A DNA stretch of 64,000 bases from positions 13,934,571 to 13,998,570 of the forward strand of contig NC_080731.1 in NCBI RefSeq assembly GCF_019097595.1, read 5' to 3'. The position numbers and the translations under genes were made by a program. The notes below the pieces were generated by a model that had not been told where the DNA came from, did no database searches, and saw nothing but the letters and a program-made list of their open reading frames with translations. The DNA is from Hemibagrus wyckioides (lineage: Eukaryota > Chordata > Actinopteri > Siluriformes > Bagridae). Shown here piece by piece: positions 23,295 to 34,754 of the stretch; position 1 is the first letter of the stretch; every line of letters starts with the position of its first letter.

Positions 23295-23610
23295 TTCAAG
23301 TCATTTTAATTCAGTTCAATTTTTTCAGATATCTGGAAGCAGATTAAGATCCCTAATGAGCAAGCCAGATGTGACATGGCAAGAAACTACACCCAAGATG
23401 ACATGAGGGAAGAAATCTGGAGAGGAACCAGACTCAGAAGGGAAGTCCTCCTCTTCTGGATGACACTGAAGAGATTATAAATAAATCATTACTCTTCTAC
23501 AACTCTATAGCACAAAGTCAGACAGTACTTCAGTAGGTGTGCTGAAAGGATATTCACTATGAGCATTTTCAGTCCTGGAATAAATTCAGGACAGTCTTCA
23601 TGATTACAGT
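23295..23610 (+). mobile_element. interspersed repeat, CCCTAATGAGCAAGCC family
   Basis: Contains ATCCCTAATGAGCAAGCC (about 23349), GGCAAGAAACTACACC, GAGAGGAACCAGACTCAGAA and TATAGCACAAAGTCAGACAG. I recognise this series as a very common teleost dispersed repeat but cannot name the family. A second copy of its first half lies at 57.36-57.55 kb in this window, which supports repeat status directly. No coding capacity. Confidence 0.78.
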
Positions 23611-23985
23611 ACCGGTTCTTATGTACTTATCCACTTTAACGAGGGTGAGACTGTGTTTTTGGAGTTATTGTCAGCCAGTCACTCAGACTGAGGCTGTTGT
23701 TATTAGCTCTGCAGTGACTGTAGTACACACCACTGGGCTGTGTATCGCTCTACTTACTACTGAATATGGTCGATCTTTGATCCACAGTGGCCCTTGATCC
23801 ACAATGCCCTCTACAGAGCTGGCACATTAATTAAATTCACACCCCAGTGTGCTTTATTCCACTATACGACATACATGCTGCACGTTTATATTACACCTTC
23901 CTCCTCCCCTCTGCGCAGTCTCTCTACCTCTCCCGGATTAGAACATCGTTTTACAGCCAACCAGGAACATGTACTTGAATTATAG
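23611..23985. other. no gene seen
   Basis: Two adjacent short frames (23600-23797, 23794-23985) have no recognisable domain and partly start in the repeat. Confidence 0.45.
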
Positions 23986-24295
23986 TTATCTAGCTTGGGG
24001 CCTGTGTTGAAAATCACTGAATAATTGCAATCAGATTATTCTAATCAAGTTCTGGAACTGTAATTATAGGTTGCAGTCATTTAAACTGCCCTGGAAGTCC
24101 CAGCCACTGATTGTCGGCTTATTAAAAGTTTATGTCCGAGATAAAATTAATGAAGAGGATTGTAATCGCTCAGCTGCCTGAGCACTGCTGAAGAATGGCA
24201 GAGTTCTCTTGAGGTGACGGTGAGCTGCAAGATTGTGGACCAGTGGCCTCTCGCTTCGGTTCAATCGTGATCATATGAGCAAATTAATGAACACA
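23986..24295. promoter_or_regulatory. candidate conserved non-coding element
   Basis: Repeat-free, balanced block with many homeodomain or E-box words: AATAATTGCAATC, TCTAATCAAG, GTAATTATAGG, AAAATTAATGAAG, CTCAGCTGCC. It ends directly before a transposon. Inference only. Confidence 0.38.
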
Positions 24296-24309
24296 TGCAG
24301 TAGAAAAAA

Positions 24310-24940
24310 CACTCACTGGCCAGTTTAGAAGCAACACCTGTATCCTATTCATGCAATTATCCAATCAGCCAATCATGTGGTAGCAGCAATGCTATGCATA
24401 ATATCATGCAGATACAGGTCAAGAGCTTCAAGTAATGTTTACCTCAAACATAAGAATGGGGGAAATGTCAGTGACTCTGAATGTGGCATGCTGAGAACAA
24501 CAAAAACATCCTTGTTTATGACAGGTTAGATGTGTTGTGTATTCAGATATGCTTTTCTGCTCACTACAGCTATAAAGAGTGGTTGTTTGAGTTACTGTAA
24601 ACTTCCTGTCAGCTCAAATTATTCTCTCTAACCTCTCTAAAAAAAACTTCTCTGATTAATACAAACTGTATAACTGCAGAGTTCACTCTTTTTTTTTTTC
24701 CTGTACCTAAACTTTAGAGACTGGTGTGTGTGTGAAAATCCCAGGAGATCAGCAGATTCTGAAATGCCACAGTTAAAATCACAGAGATCACACTTTTCTG
24801 TGCTCTGATGTTTGACATGAACATTAACTGATGCTATTGCCCAGTATCTGTATGATTGTATGCATTGCTGCTATATGATTGGTTGATTAGATGAATATAT
24901 TTGCATGAACTTGTTCCTATTAAATTGTCCAGTGAATGTA
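24310..24940. mobile_element. fold-back non-autonomous Tc1-like element
   Basis: The left end CACTCACTGGCCAGTTTAG (24310) is mirrored at the right end as AATTGTCCAGTGAATG (about 24923-24938). The inverted similarity continues inward: CAATCAGCCAATCATGTGG and CAGATACAGGTC on the left, against ATATGATTGGTTGAT and CAGTATCTG on the right. About 630 bp with no transposase. Inner words match the relics at 9.97-10.26 kb and 40.97 kb. Confidence 0.82.
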
Positions 24941-24949
24941 TTTTCCCTT

Positions 24950-25320
24950 CACAAATTGCATATGTGTACTAATGACCTTATTTGCACCAAGGAGCTTTAT
25001 TTGTTGCCAATGTGAAATGTTAGGTGACTTCAAGAGCCGCCAAGCTTGTCAGGAAGGCATGAGAATTACAATCTGCAGTGTGTGTGACAGCGGAACGGCC
25101 AGTATAATCCGGTTTACCTGCATCTGCGTCGGTGTGTCACTAAACATAAATGCAAGAAGAGGGGATTGAGGAGTGTGGGAGAGGAAGTGTGTGCGTATGT
25201 TCTGGAAAGGCCATTGTCAGAACTCATAATTCAATATGACTAATCACAGTGGCTGCTGCCAAATCATGAGACTAGCTGACAGTCAACCCTACTGTAATTT
25301 GATAAAGCTGCAGTTCTCAA
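24950..25320. promoter_or_regulatory. candidate conserved non-coding element
   Basis: Balanced, repeat-free sequence. The frame 24936-25169 is Cys-rich but matches nothing I know and has no splice-flanked structure. Regulatory call is compositional. Confidence 0.25.
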
Positions 25321-26479
25321 GAGTAAAATGAGAAGCAAGGACAGGGTTTGTACCTGGGAGGTGCTCTTCCTCGGTTGCCCCCCCTCTCTTCGCCAGACAC
25401 ACACATAGCTCCTTGAGCGTAATCTTCCTGTTCAGCACTCCAAAACCTTCCAACTGGGGGGCCAAGCCATCGTGTGTCTCTCACCTGCTCATTGACAAGA
25501 GGTAATAAAAAGTGCCATGGGTTTACAGGAATAATCAGCTGCAAAATAAGCAGCATCTAGGTGTTGTTAAACACACACAGATTACAAAAAATTGATCGTA
25601 ATGGCTTTCACTGTGATTACTCAAATAGGCTTCATGCCTCATTCTTTAGAAAAGCAGGTCACATTGCAGTCTCTTTGTCATGTCTGTATAACATCCTGAT
25701 CCCATAAAACTGGCAAAGAAAGGTGTTTGCATATCTTGAGAGGATTGCAACGTGTGATATATCAAGGACGAGGCATATTTTTGGACGGTTCAGCATTACG
25801 TAGCATTGCAGGAAATGAATGAGTGGCTCAATGAGGTCAGCACCAGTGTGTACTCTTAATTAAATCTGTTTGAGAATAATGAAGGGTATATACACATGTA
25901 AAGAATTATCTAGTTTGACCTTTATTTCACTGACCATAGATTTTGGTGGGGCAGAATGACGTTAATGTCAACATTAATAACACTAAGCCGAAAGGCTGTC
26001 CACAACTGACTTTTGCTATAGGTTGCAATCTACTGTATTGCTATAATGTCATCCAGTTGTCATGTATCTTTGTTAAGCTTTGTTTGTTGCAGCACATGTT
26101 TACCAGGTTTTAGCAACATTTCCATGCCAAATTCATCCCAAATGCCACACAGTAGGCTTGAAATTAAACTAAAATATTGTGCAAAATGCTACTCCCCCTC
26201 CACTGAAAATGTTCATGTATTGTAAGCCAGTGATTTCTGCCCTAATGGGTGTCTATTAGTGCTTGTTCTAGCTCCCGTTTTTGACCAATAGGTGCAATAA
26301 TATCTCTGTGGAGCTAAATGGGTCCATGACCTCACTGCCCTACGATTGCTGCCCCTTTGATGAGTCACAACCGCTTTATTTACATTTATAATCATTACCT
26401 TGCAGTTGTTCATGATTCTCTAAATCTACTTTTTTTTCTATCAAACACTGAAACAGTGTGAGATCGTCACATCTGTTCA
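25321..26479. other. single-copy-looking DNA, no gene seen
   Basis: No repeats recognised. Short frames at 25317-25556 and 26213-26413 (minus) show no domains. Confidence 0.4.
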
Positions 26480-27065
26480 CAGAGGTTTGGAAATGTTAAC
26501 CGTTTCTGTACTTAAGCGGCAGCTGTTCTCTTTAAGGTCAGCCTGAGCACATTAGCTAATTGGAGATTGTAATACTTCTAATTAGTTTAGATGACGGTGG
26601 GAACAAAAGAAGACACAGTTTCCCCGACTTATTCATTTCTGGCTTCTTTGTGTGAGTCCGACTGAGAGAAAGTGCTCTCTGACTGTAATTACTTCTCCTA
26701 AAGTGTCCACCTTAATGCACCACTGGAAATAAATAAAGAAGTCGAGGTTGGACATGGTGCTTTATCTACTATCTCAAAAAGGTGAAGATAGTGGTACATC
26801 TTCAGTGCCATTAAAGCACTATCTTTGCCTTGCGTCCCTGAAAAAAAGTCGATTTAAAGTGTCTAATGGGTGTCTGGTTGATTTTATCTAGGTGAGAATT
26901 GAACAGCTGGCCAGTGATTAGTGATTTAAGGTTATCAGTATCTAATGGGTCACTGTGATCTTGTGTAGGATACTTGAGTGATAGGCAGGTTAATTGTCTT
27001 GAAATTGGTTCACTTAGACCCAAATTTACTTCATACTTGTCTGTGAGGGTTTGATTGCTGTAATG
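26480..27065. promoter_or_regulatory. candidate conserved non-coding element
   Basis: Repeat-free. Contains AGCTAATTGG (26554) and the homeodomain palindrome CTAATTAG (26578-26585), with more TTATTCATTTC and GTAATTAC words. Compositional inference. Confidence 0.35.
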
Positions 27066-27309
27066 GTAAATGGAGCGAGCCTTTAATTTGGTTTTAAATC
27101 AGAGCATCTGTGGTATTGTGCGTATACAAAGGAAGATAAGATGTAGCAATGGTATTTTTTCGGAAAGGAAATGTCAGAACAAAGCCGTGATTGTCACGAC
27201 TGCTGAAAATTCAGCCCCATTTTACAGGTGCAAGTTACCCAAGAATCACCCAACCCTGTCTCTTAAATACTTAGGATAAAACTGGCAGGTTATTACACTT
27301 TTCAATTCC

Positions 27310-27560
27310 AGAGTCAAATATAAAAATTTCTATTACAAGGACAATGAATTACTGTGCCAAATGGCAAATGTGCATCCTTGTCAGGTGGAGTGTACTCTGA
27401 TGGCCTTTCCTCAAACCCTGGATGGGCAGATTTGATCTCTCCTAATGGTTCTCCTAGAAAGGGTAATTATGCCATGGTCAAAGCTAATTTGCTCTGTGCC
27501 AGATGAACTGTTGTATTTTATTGTAGGCTGACATTTGAAAGTAATTATGGCACTGTTGAC
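27310..27560. promoter_or_regulatory. candidate conserved non-coding element
   Basis: Balanced, repeat-free stretch with GTAATTATGCCATGG, AGCTAATTTGC and GTAATTATGGC words just left of the TC array. Not coding. Confidence 0.33.
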
Positions 27561-27600
27561 CCTAGCCTGTTCAGCTTCAGAGCACTGTCTTCAGTGGCCC

Positions 27601-27648
<48 letters not shown>
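27601..27648. repeat. (TC)n microsatellite
   Basis: Perfect CT dinucleotide tract of 48 bp. Confidence 0.98.
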
Positions 27649-27650
<2 letters not shown>

Positions 27651-27839
27651 CTGCTGGTCAGGACTGTATAACAAGGCAATGACACGGAGAGGGAATACCA
27701 TATGGGGCTCTGGTGAACGGCCCAAACGCGCTCACCCGAGCTTCATCAACAACCTCCACTGAACACGGACTAAGTGTTTCATGTATTTTTTTTTTTCTTT
27801 GCCATGTTTCATAGCTCTCTTCACTAGCCATTCTACATG

Positions 27840-28085
27840 GATCCATGTATTGATAAGAATGCTATTATGTGCCTCAGTGATCATATCCTCCTGGACTTAT
27901 TACGGTGGAATTAAATAAGAACAAGGTCACGCTGAGCCTCTTCCTAAAATTGCCTGCCTCAAATGAAGTGGCAATGAGAGCAATTATGGGTATTTTCTGT
28001 CAGCGCTGAGCTTTTTGTGCATGATTGCTGGCAACAAATGTCAATCAATAGACACTCTTCACGAGTCCACTGTGTATTGAGGAGT
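27840..28085. promoter_or_regulatory. candidate conserved non-coding element with PBX-MEIS-like site
   Basis: Compact, repeat-free block. TGTCAATCA (28039-28047; reverse TGATTGACA) is the composite PBX-MEIS/PREP core. Also GGAATTAAATAAG and GCAATTATGGG. No open frame of note. Together with the identical 9-mer at 22647 it suggests shared input; untested. Confidence 0.4.
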
Positions 28086-28264
28086 AAACCTGATACAAGA
28101 TTACTTCCAGTACTCATCACTAGGCTGGATGCTATCATTTAGTTCTTGTATATTGATGAGTATGGCTCTTTAGCTTATTTAAAACTGATCTGCTCAGTCC
28201 CAATACTGTACTGAGACATCAGTAGACATTCAACATCAATGTATCCTACAGTCTCAGATCAGCA
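28086..28264. other. nothing recognised
   Basis: Spacer into the minisatellite. Confidence 0.45.
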
Positions 28265-28680
28265 TTTACCCTATAATCTGTAGTGTATATTCTATTGTGT
28301 AGTGCTGTGTAAGTCTATACAGTACTGTTGTGTATAATGTATTGTGTAGTGTAGGTTATAGTGGGTATGTTCTATTGTATAGTGCTGCAGGGTATAGTCT
28401 GTTGTATAATGTTGTATAGGATCTATAGTGTAGTGTTGTGTATAATCTATTGTGTAGTGTAGTGTATAGTGGGTATATTCTATTGTGTAGCACTGTTGGG
28501 TATGGTGTATTGTGTATCATTGTGCATAGTCTACAGTCTATTGTGTAGCATTGTATTCAGTTGTGTAGTGATGTGCAAAATGTACTATTGTGTATAGTCT
28601 ATTGTGTACTATTGTGTATAGTCTAGTGTCTAGTGTTGTGTATAGTCTATTGTGCAGTGTTGTGTATAGTCTCTTGTCTG
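28265..28680. repeat. minisatellite, TATTGTGTAGTGTTGTGTAT-like units
   Basis: About 415 bp of diverged 20-24-bp units built from TATAGTCTATTGTGTAGTGT and TGTGTATA. Interval regularity is lower at the left and higher at 28590-28680, implying recent homogenisation at the right end. Confidence 0.9.
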
Positions 28681-28797
28681 ACTGTTTGCACTAGTGTCTG
28701 CTGCTGGAGAAACTATAATTCATCCCTCACTCAACACTTCTGTGATGAGAAGCAATGACAATAAAGTTGACTTTGACTTTGACTTTGACTTTGAAAG
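28681..28797 (+). mobile_element. possible retroposon 3' end with (TTGACT)n tail
   Basis: TGTCTGCTGCTGGAGAAACT, then AATGACAATAAAGTTGACT and four TTTGACT units (28766-28794). An AATAAA-like signal followed by a short tandem tail is typical of LINE-derived 3' ends. The adjoining minisatellite may be an expansion within its 3' UTR. Family not named. Confidence 0.45.
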
Positions 28798-29985
28798 GCA
28801 GCGTGTCCATCCCTGACCACTGTGGAATGTGGTGTGAGTGAGCGGTGAATGAATCACAGAGCATCTCTGAGATGATCCCGTTTACACCTGTACTGGGCAC
28901 TTACCACTTTTGATTAAATTACTTGAGACGCATGTTGATATCAGGTGTCAACACAGCCTGAGGGATAAAATCACTCGGGTTCTCAGTGGACATCTCAGTC
29001 CACTGCCAAGAATAGATAAGAGTTTTAATATGACCTGTTAGAAAAATTATTTTCATGATCATTCTTATTTAACATTAGGTGTGTAACTCAGTGTCATTAT
29101 CTGTAATCGTTTGTGTTTAACGCTCCAAATATTCACACATCATTGATGTGTACATGTCTAAAAACCTGTCACTTGCCCAAACTGCCTCAATCATATGTTT
29201 TTTTTTTTTTTTTTAAATCCTATTAGTGCAGTTATTATTTATGTTTATACATTCCATCAGTTTTGTTGGTTCTACAGTATTTCCTATATATAATATATAT
29301 AATACATGATCACATGAATTATCTTTTTCTCCTGTCCCTTGATGAATACAATTGCATTCTTCATTCTTGAGCCTGTATCACATGAAAGTAAAAACCTTCC
29401 CCTCCACTTGGTAATTTTTTAGGATTCAGTATAAAGCCAGATAAAATGCCCTCCAAAACATCAAACAGATGCCCTTTCAGGCAAGCTTCTTAAAAAATAA
29501 AAATAAAAAAAATCACCAAAAACAACAACAAAAGAAAAACAGTAGTCCATGACCTATCTATTTTTGAACATGTTCAGTCTGTCAGTCGGAATAATGTACT
29601 AGCAAACCTGGCTTACCATTTGGATAAATGACTTTAAGTCCATTTAAAAACTAATTTAAAAAAACACGTTTTAATCATTTCTTATGTATGAATTTTTTAT
29701 ATTTTTACATTTTTTTTTTTATATTTCAGTATGATTATTTGCTTTCAGCATTTTGGACTCTAGAGAATGGTTATATGCAATAAACATTTTCATGTTTGTC
29801 AGATACCGCTGAATTAATTCTATTAAAAAAATAAAAAAAATAAAAAGTTGTTTTAATAAGAGTATGTGTTTTTTTATTAGATGAGCAATGAATATCCTGC
29901 ATAGTCGCTGCCAAAAAAGACACTATAATATCCCCTCCCATTGTCATTGTTAACTTAAAAGACAATTTAATCAACACTGGGATTG
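28798..29985. other. AT-rich DNA, no gene seen
   Basis: Poly-T and A-rich tracts near 29198, 29490, 29710 and 29825. No supported feature. Confidence 0.45.
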
Positions 29986-29989
29986 ATAT

Positions 29990-30510
29990 TGCTGCATAAA
30001 TAATGATCTTGGACCAAATGGCGTCACCGCTGATCCTTCAAGTCTGACACTAACAAACGTGGCCAAGTTTAATGCTGAAACTGCACTGTACAGGTAGCCT
30101 TGCCAAGTTTTTTTTTTTTTTTTTCATTTCAATCACATTTCTTGCGTGGCCCGGGCTGTCTGTTATAAACGATCCTTTATTTCTCTGGCACTCGTTTGCC
30201 AGCGTCGTGCTGCATCTAATAAAGACTGTGACACTTGTGACACTTCAAACATGTCGCCACCAACAGCTCACTGACAACAAAGGGGGCCCGGCAGCGAGCA
30301 GCGGCCTTTAATGGCGGCTGTGCTTGGGCCAGCCCAGCAGGTGTGCCACTGCATCTCTGCGCCTCTTAACGGCCCTCTCTCATTTCGCCTGACATGCCGG
30401 ACAATGGTGCGAAAAAGCCCCTTCACCCACACGCGCACAATGAGACAAGGCGGTTGTTTTTGTGCTGCTGCTGTTTGCAGGAACATAGCCACGTAAACAC
30501 CCTCCGTGTG
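29990..30510. promoter_or_regulatory. strong candidate conserved non-coding element
   Basis: The most GC-balanced block of the left half, repeat-free apart from a 16-T run near 30109-30124. It contains TTTAATGGCGGC, GTTATAAACG, AATAAAGACTGTGACACTTG and two near-identical GTGACACTT words. Overlapping frames on both strands (30268-30492, 30311-30496, 30394-30648) contradict each other and show no family. It has the look of an enhancer core. Confidence 0.4.
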
Positions 30511-32239
30511 CTCAATTTGCTCAGCTGTACTTCAGAATGTGATGAAAGTAGAATAAAAAAGGGGGTTGTATTGAGACAGGGGCTTTGTAAGTGCTTACTA
30601 CTGATACTAATAGCTGTTTTCAGATGCGTGCTTAATTGTGTTTCTTAACTGTGCACTAAATGTGTTTCTTAAATATTCATACAACATATATGATGAAGAA
30701 TTTGTACAGTGCATGTGATCAGAGATGAAGAGTTGCAGTATGGATCGCAGTGTATTTGTAAGCGGTAATGTATGTGTGCACCCTCATTTCCCCCCTCATG
30801 TTGAGGCCTTGTTTGAAGTTATTTGGCCAGGCAGTCAATCAGGCTTGGAATTGGTTTGTGCAACATTAAACAATTAGATTTGAGGATCAAAGCCCTGTTC
30901 AGTTCTATAAGCAATAGGGGGTGTAAGTGAATACGAAGGCCCACTGAGCATTGTGTGGCTGAAGTTTCTCCCTGCCGTGTTTTTGGAAGCATTACACTCG
31001 ATATAGAATGAAATAGACAAGAGACACACAATATACTTACAGATTCTTCCAAAATACCAAAGCAATTGAACAAATAAATATTATTGTTGGTGTTGGTTTA
31101 GATAAGATTCTTGCTTTGAATAATACAAATGTACATCCAATGTATAAGGACAGATTTTTAAATGATTTGTTCAGCAGAAGGTAACGAGTGTTACAGTTAA
31201 AGATTTTCACATTATAACAAAAATATCATGGGTCACTGGGTTAGAGTGGTAGATAAAGGGTTAGATCAAATATTTTTAGACATCTGTGTATACAGTATAT
31301 AATAACAATCATTTTAAATAGATGAAATGCCCATATTTTTTCTGTCTTAGATATTTTTCAGAGAAACCTTTTATAAAATCTCTTACACTGTCAGTATTGT
31401 TGTTATAAACTGTAAGTGAGAATGCCTGTGAGTGAGGAAAGGGGACGGAAAATGTTATTTCTTCACCAAAAATAAATAGTTGTTTCATTTAGAGCTGGTC
31501 AGCAGTGCCATGTGAATAAAGTTATATAAAGTATATATGAAGTTATGAACATGTTACTGTATGAGTAGCAGCAGAAGAACAGACGATTTTATAGTTGACA
31601 TTTTCAGTTCAGCTTGCGTCCTCTATGTAAAGAACTGTTGGGTTGCTGTAGCTTAACTTTGGGGAATTCCAGAGGAAGGGGATTGTGAAAGCCAACCTAC
31701 ATTTTTGGGGTGACAAAACGGGTGAGAAGTGCCAGAGTAAGGAGGTTGATTGCACAGAAATAGATGGAAATAATTATTTTAATAAGTATGTTGAAAAAGT
31801 CAGTGGTGAGGTAACCATCTGGTCATACACCATGACTAACTGTGACACTGCAACAACCCTGACATCTGTGTGTGTGTGTGTGTGTGTGTGTGCTTCACCT
31901 TAAAAAAGGGACTAAGGTTGATCTGTGGTGAGCACAGCAAGTCCTTAATCAGTGTGTGATATATTAAGAATGCTTCTTTCCTTCCTGTATTTTGGAAATT
32001 AGGGGATATTTGGACAATGTTTCCTTCTATTCCAGTCCAAATATAACTTTATTGCTATTAAAATATATGACTGTGATATAAAACAGAGTTTATATTGTCT
32101 ATAGGTGATTTCTAAGCATTTGTAGGTATTTGTTCCTGTGTGACTTTTTTTTAAATACTTTATATAAAATATAAAAATGTGCTTATAAGAAGTCGGAAAA
32201 TGTAAGCGTTCAGATTCCAGTGGTCTGCGGTTTAAAAAA
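30511..32239. other. mostly AT-rich DNA, no gene seen
   Basis: Holds a (TG)n tract at 31866-31892. The frame 31685-31903 ends in that tract and is not supported. Confidence 0.4.
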
Positions 32240-33200
32240 ATGTAAACTGGGACATCTACAATAAATCTTTCCCTGTGTGAGGCGAGAGTAATTAGATCTT
32301 TACTCCAATGGCGCTTCAGTGCAAAGTGAGCAAATATTCTGCTTCTTCTGAATGAATTTCTTCCTATTAGTACTTGGACATCAGAGTAATCAGAGCAAAA
32401 TGGAGTTGATGGCACTCTCAGATGTAGAGATGAGGACATTATCGTCCTCTTTTTAACTGCAAGTTCAGTGGAATGGACAATTATTGGAAAGGACACTTAG
32501 TTTAGTCATTTGAAATAATAGCCACTAATGTTTGTGTGTCATTTTGAGGCCTTTTTTTAATGAAACACTGCCTTTAAAGACTATTGCTTTACAGCCCACT
32601 TCATTGTGCAGAGCCAGCCTTGTTCCCTTCGTCTGTTTTAAGGTCTAATCCTTATTTGAATTGTATGAGTCTTTTTCTCAGCATTCCTCATGAACGCTTC
32701 CTTAATTCATCATGCAATCAACCAACCATATAATTTAAATACTTCTTTGGGAATTAGTGTAATGTTATGATAATTACGGCACAATTTGGTGTCATAATTT
32801 CTGCCTGGTAAAAAAAAAAAAAAAAGATGGCATAAAAGGTGTGTAATAGGAGAATTTTAATTACTTAATAAATTGTAGGAAAATATAATGAAGAAGGCGG
32901 TATGGAAAATGAGCTGGCATCTGCAGCAGCTCGATACAGCGTCTGACCTACAATACAGCATGACATTAATATGAGTAAAAACCGGAGCATCCAAACTCTT
33001 GCTTTAAATAAACAAGGAGAGAAGATTCTCGGGTCGTATTCAGACTTGGTGTCTCTGGTAATTCAGCTGCAGCAGACGGACATTTACACTTGGGTTTTCA
33101 TGTGTCTCAAATGCATCATTACTGACCACTTTTTATCACATTTTGTCAGTAGTGGTGTTGCCAAATCACAAAAAAAGCGATCTGATCGTTGTTTCTAAAT
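32240..33200. promoter_or_regulatory. run of candidate conserved non-coding blocks
   Basis: Three repeat-poor segments (32240-32500, 32550-32800, 32900-33200) divided by T and A runs (17 A at 32810-32826). Words include GACAATTATTGG, CCTTAATTCATCATGCAATC, ATAATTACGGC and GGTGTCATAATTTC. The 165-codon minus frame 31999-32496 and plus frame 32971-33198 resemble no family. Confidence 0.33.
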
Positions 33201-33504
33201 GAATTCCACAATATTAAAAAATCTATTTAACTTTATTAGATCATTTTAAGTATATGTCAGGCACTAACACTTGGCAGATAGAGGCCCAGCATTGCAAAAT
33301 AACTAGTAATATTCAAATGTAATGACATTATTTATCACTAAAGTTTGAGAGAAAATTTCCTTAACATTCTTTAAATATTTATAGGTGCTAAAATTGTCCT
33401 TTATTATTCAAATTCTATTATAATTCCATTGTTGTGATGAGAATAAATAAATCAATTTAGTCAAATACATTCCTTCATTTATCTTTAGTAACCACATACT
33501 CTTA
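33201..33504. other. AT-rich spacer
   Basis: Nothing recognised. Confidence 0.5.
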
Positions 33505-33690
33505 GATTAGACTCTGGATGGGACCCCAGTCCCCCATAGAGCACCGAGCATACACTCTCACCTAGGGGTAATTAAGAATAGCCATTTTAGCCACAGGCAT
33601 ATTTTTCGAGAGGTCAGAGGAAACTGGAGAAGAAGTCAGATGAAGTCTACATGGACATGAAAAGAACATCTGGATCTCCACAAGAATAAT
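33505..33690 (-). mobile_element. degenerate SINE-like repeat, minus-strand
   Basis: TGGATGGGACCCCAGTCCCC, then GAGGAAACTGGAGAAGAAG, TCTACATGGACATGAAAAG and AACATCTGGATCTCC. This is the reverse of the family at 17.4 kb, whose plus strand reads ACATGTTCTCC and TTTCTCTTG. Highly diverged. Confidence 0.6.
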
Positions 33691-34093
33691 AATGACCAAA
33701 GCACTGGATCAAAACACCTGTTCATACAGTAGGACTTGTGTGTTTGAAAGTAGAAGTTGCATGATCATTATTAAATGTTTGAGTATATTGATTGAAGCCA
33801 GACCTTTAAAAAACATGAATAATGAATAAATGTCAATAAAATCTCACACCTGGCAACAGACACACATTACTTTTTTATACTACAAGTGTGATATGACCTC
33901 ATACTTCCCAAATGGTCTGAGAGATCATCTCAGAAGGCAGGTTTTAACCTATTTTTAGCTAAAGGCATTCAAGACCTTAATAGCAGGTTCAAATATCAAG
34001 GCTACTGAGTAAACAAATGAAGATACTGACCTTGTTTAATGCTTTAAAGTGATTTGAAGTGAATGTTTTGTCTTATTGGTTAAAGGGGGGTTG
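33691..34093. other. AT-rich spacer
   Basis: Nothing recognised. Confidence 0.5.
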
Positions 34094-34335
34094 GGTATGC
34101 TGGCTTAGTGGTTAATACATTGGCCTCACACCTATGGGGTTGGGGGATCGAGAAGGGACCTTCTCCTTGTGCATTTCAGGGGTTTCCTCTAGGTTTCCTC
34201 AACCAGTCCGAATACATGCACTGTAGGCTGACCGGGATTTTTAAACTGTCCATAGTTTCTGAGTGATTGTAATTTTACAGGTATCCTCTGTGAAGGATAA
34301 CAGACCCTGGATAAGGATGTATGGATGAAAATGCT
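34094..34335 (+). mobile_element. tRNA-derived SINE-like repeat
   Basis: Head with an A-box-like TGGCTTAGTGGTTAATACA (34101) followed by TTGGCCTCACACCT and a B-box-like GGGGGATCGAG. Then GGGTTTCCTCTAGGTTTCCT, ATGCACTGTAGGCTGACCGG, AACTGTCCATAGT and a GATAAGGATGTATGGATGAA tail. This is a known fish repeat order, ending in the ATGGATGGA-type tail. Confidence 0.78.
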
Positions 34336-34638
34336 TTTTGAGTAAAAAATATTCTATTTATGGACGTTTGTTTTACTGGACCACAGTTTGTTAGATTTGC
34401 AGACTGGTCAGTTGAACATACACAGAGAGATTTAAGCATCTCACATCTGACCTACTTAAATCTTCTTTGGCAGTTGGTATGAACCTACAAGGGGTGTGTC
34501 ATGAATTTGCAGGATGGTGTTTGTGTTTCAACACCTCATCCATCACATTTGTCAGTGATTGACATGGCCACTTAAGTTCTAGAGGTGATGGTGGGTGAGG
34601 AGGCAGGGCACTAGCACCAGCGTGTGGGTGTGAATTAA

Positions 34639-34642
<4 letters not shown>

Positions 34643-34704
<62 letters not shown>

Positions 34705-34754
34705 ACTCACTCACTCACTCTCTCTCTCTCTCTCTCTCTCTCTCGCTCTCTCTC
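34643..34754. repeat. compound (TC)n-(CACT)n-(TC)n microsatellite
   Basis: About 112 bp. The TC tract is split by a CACT tetranucleotide run (34700-34719). Confidence 0.98.

Noticed and set aside
31999..32496. 165-codon minus-strand frame
   Set aside because: Free of repeats but resembles no family and has no supporting splice or codon pattern; treated as chance in CNE-like DNA.
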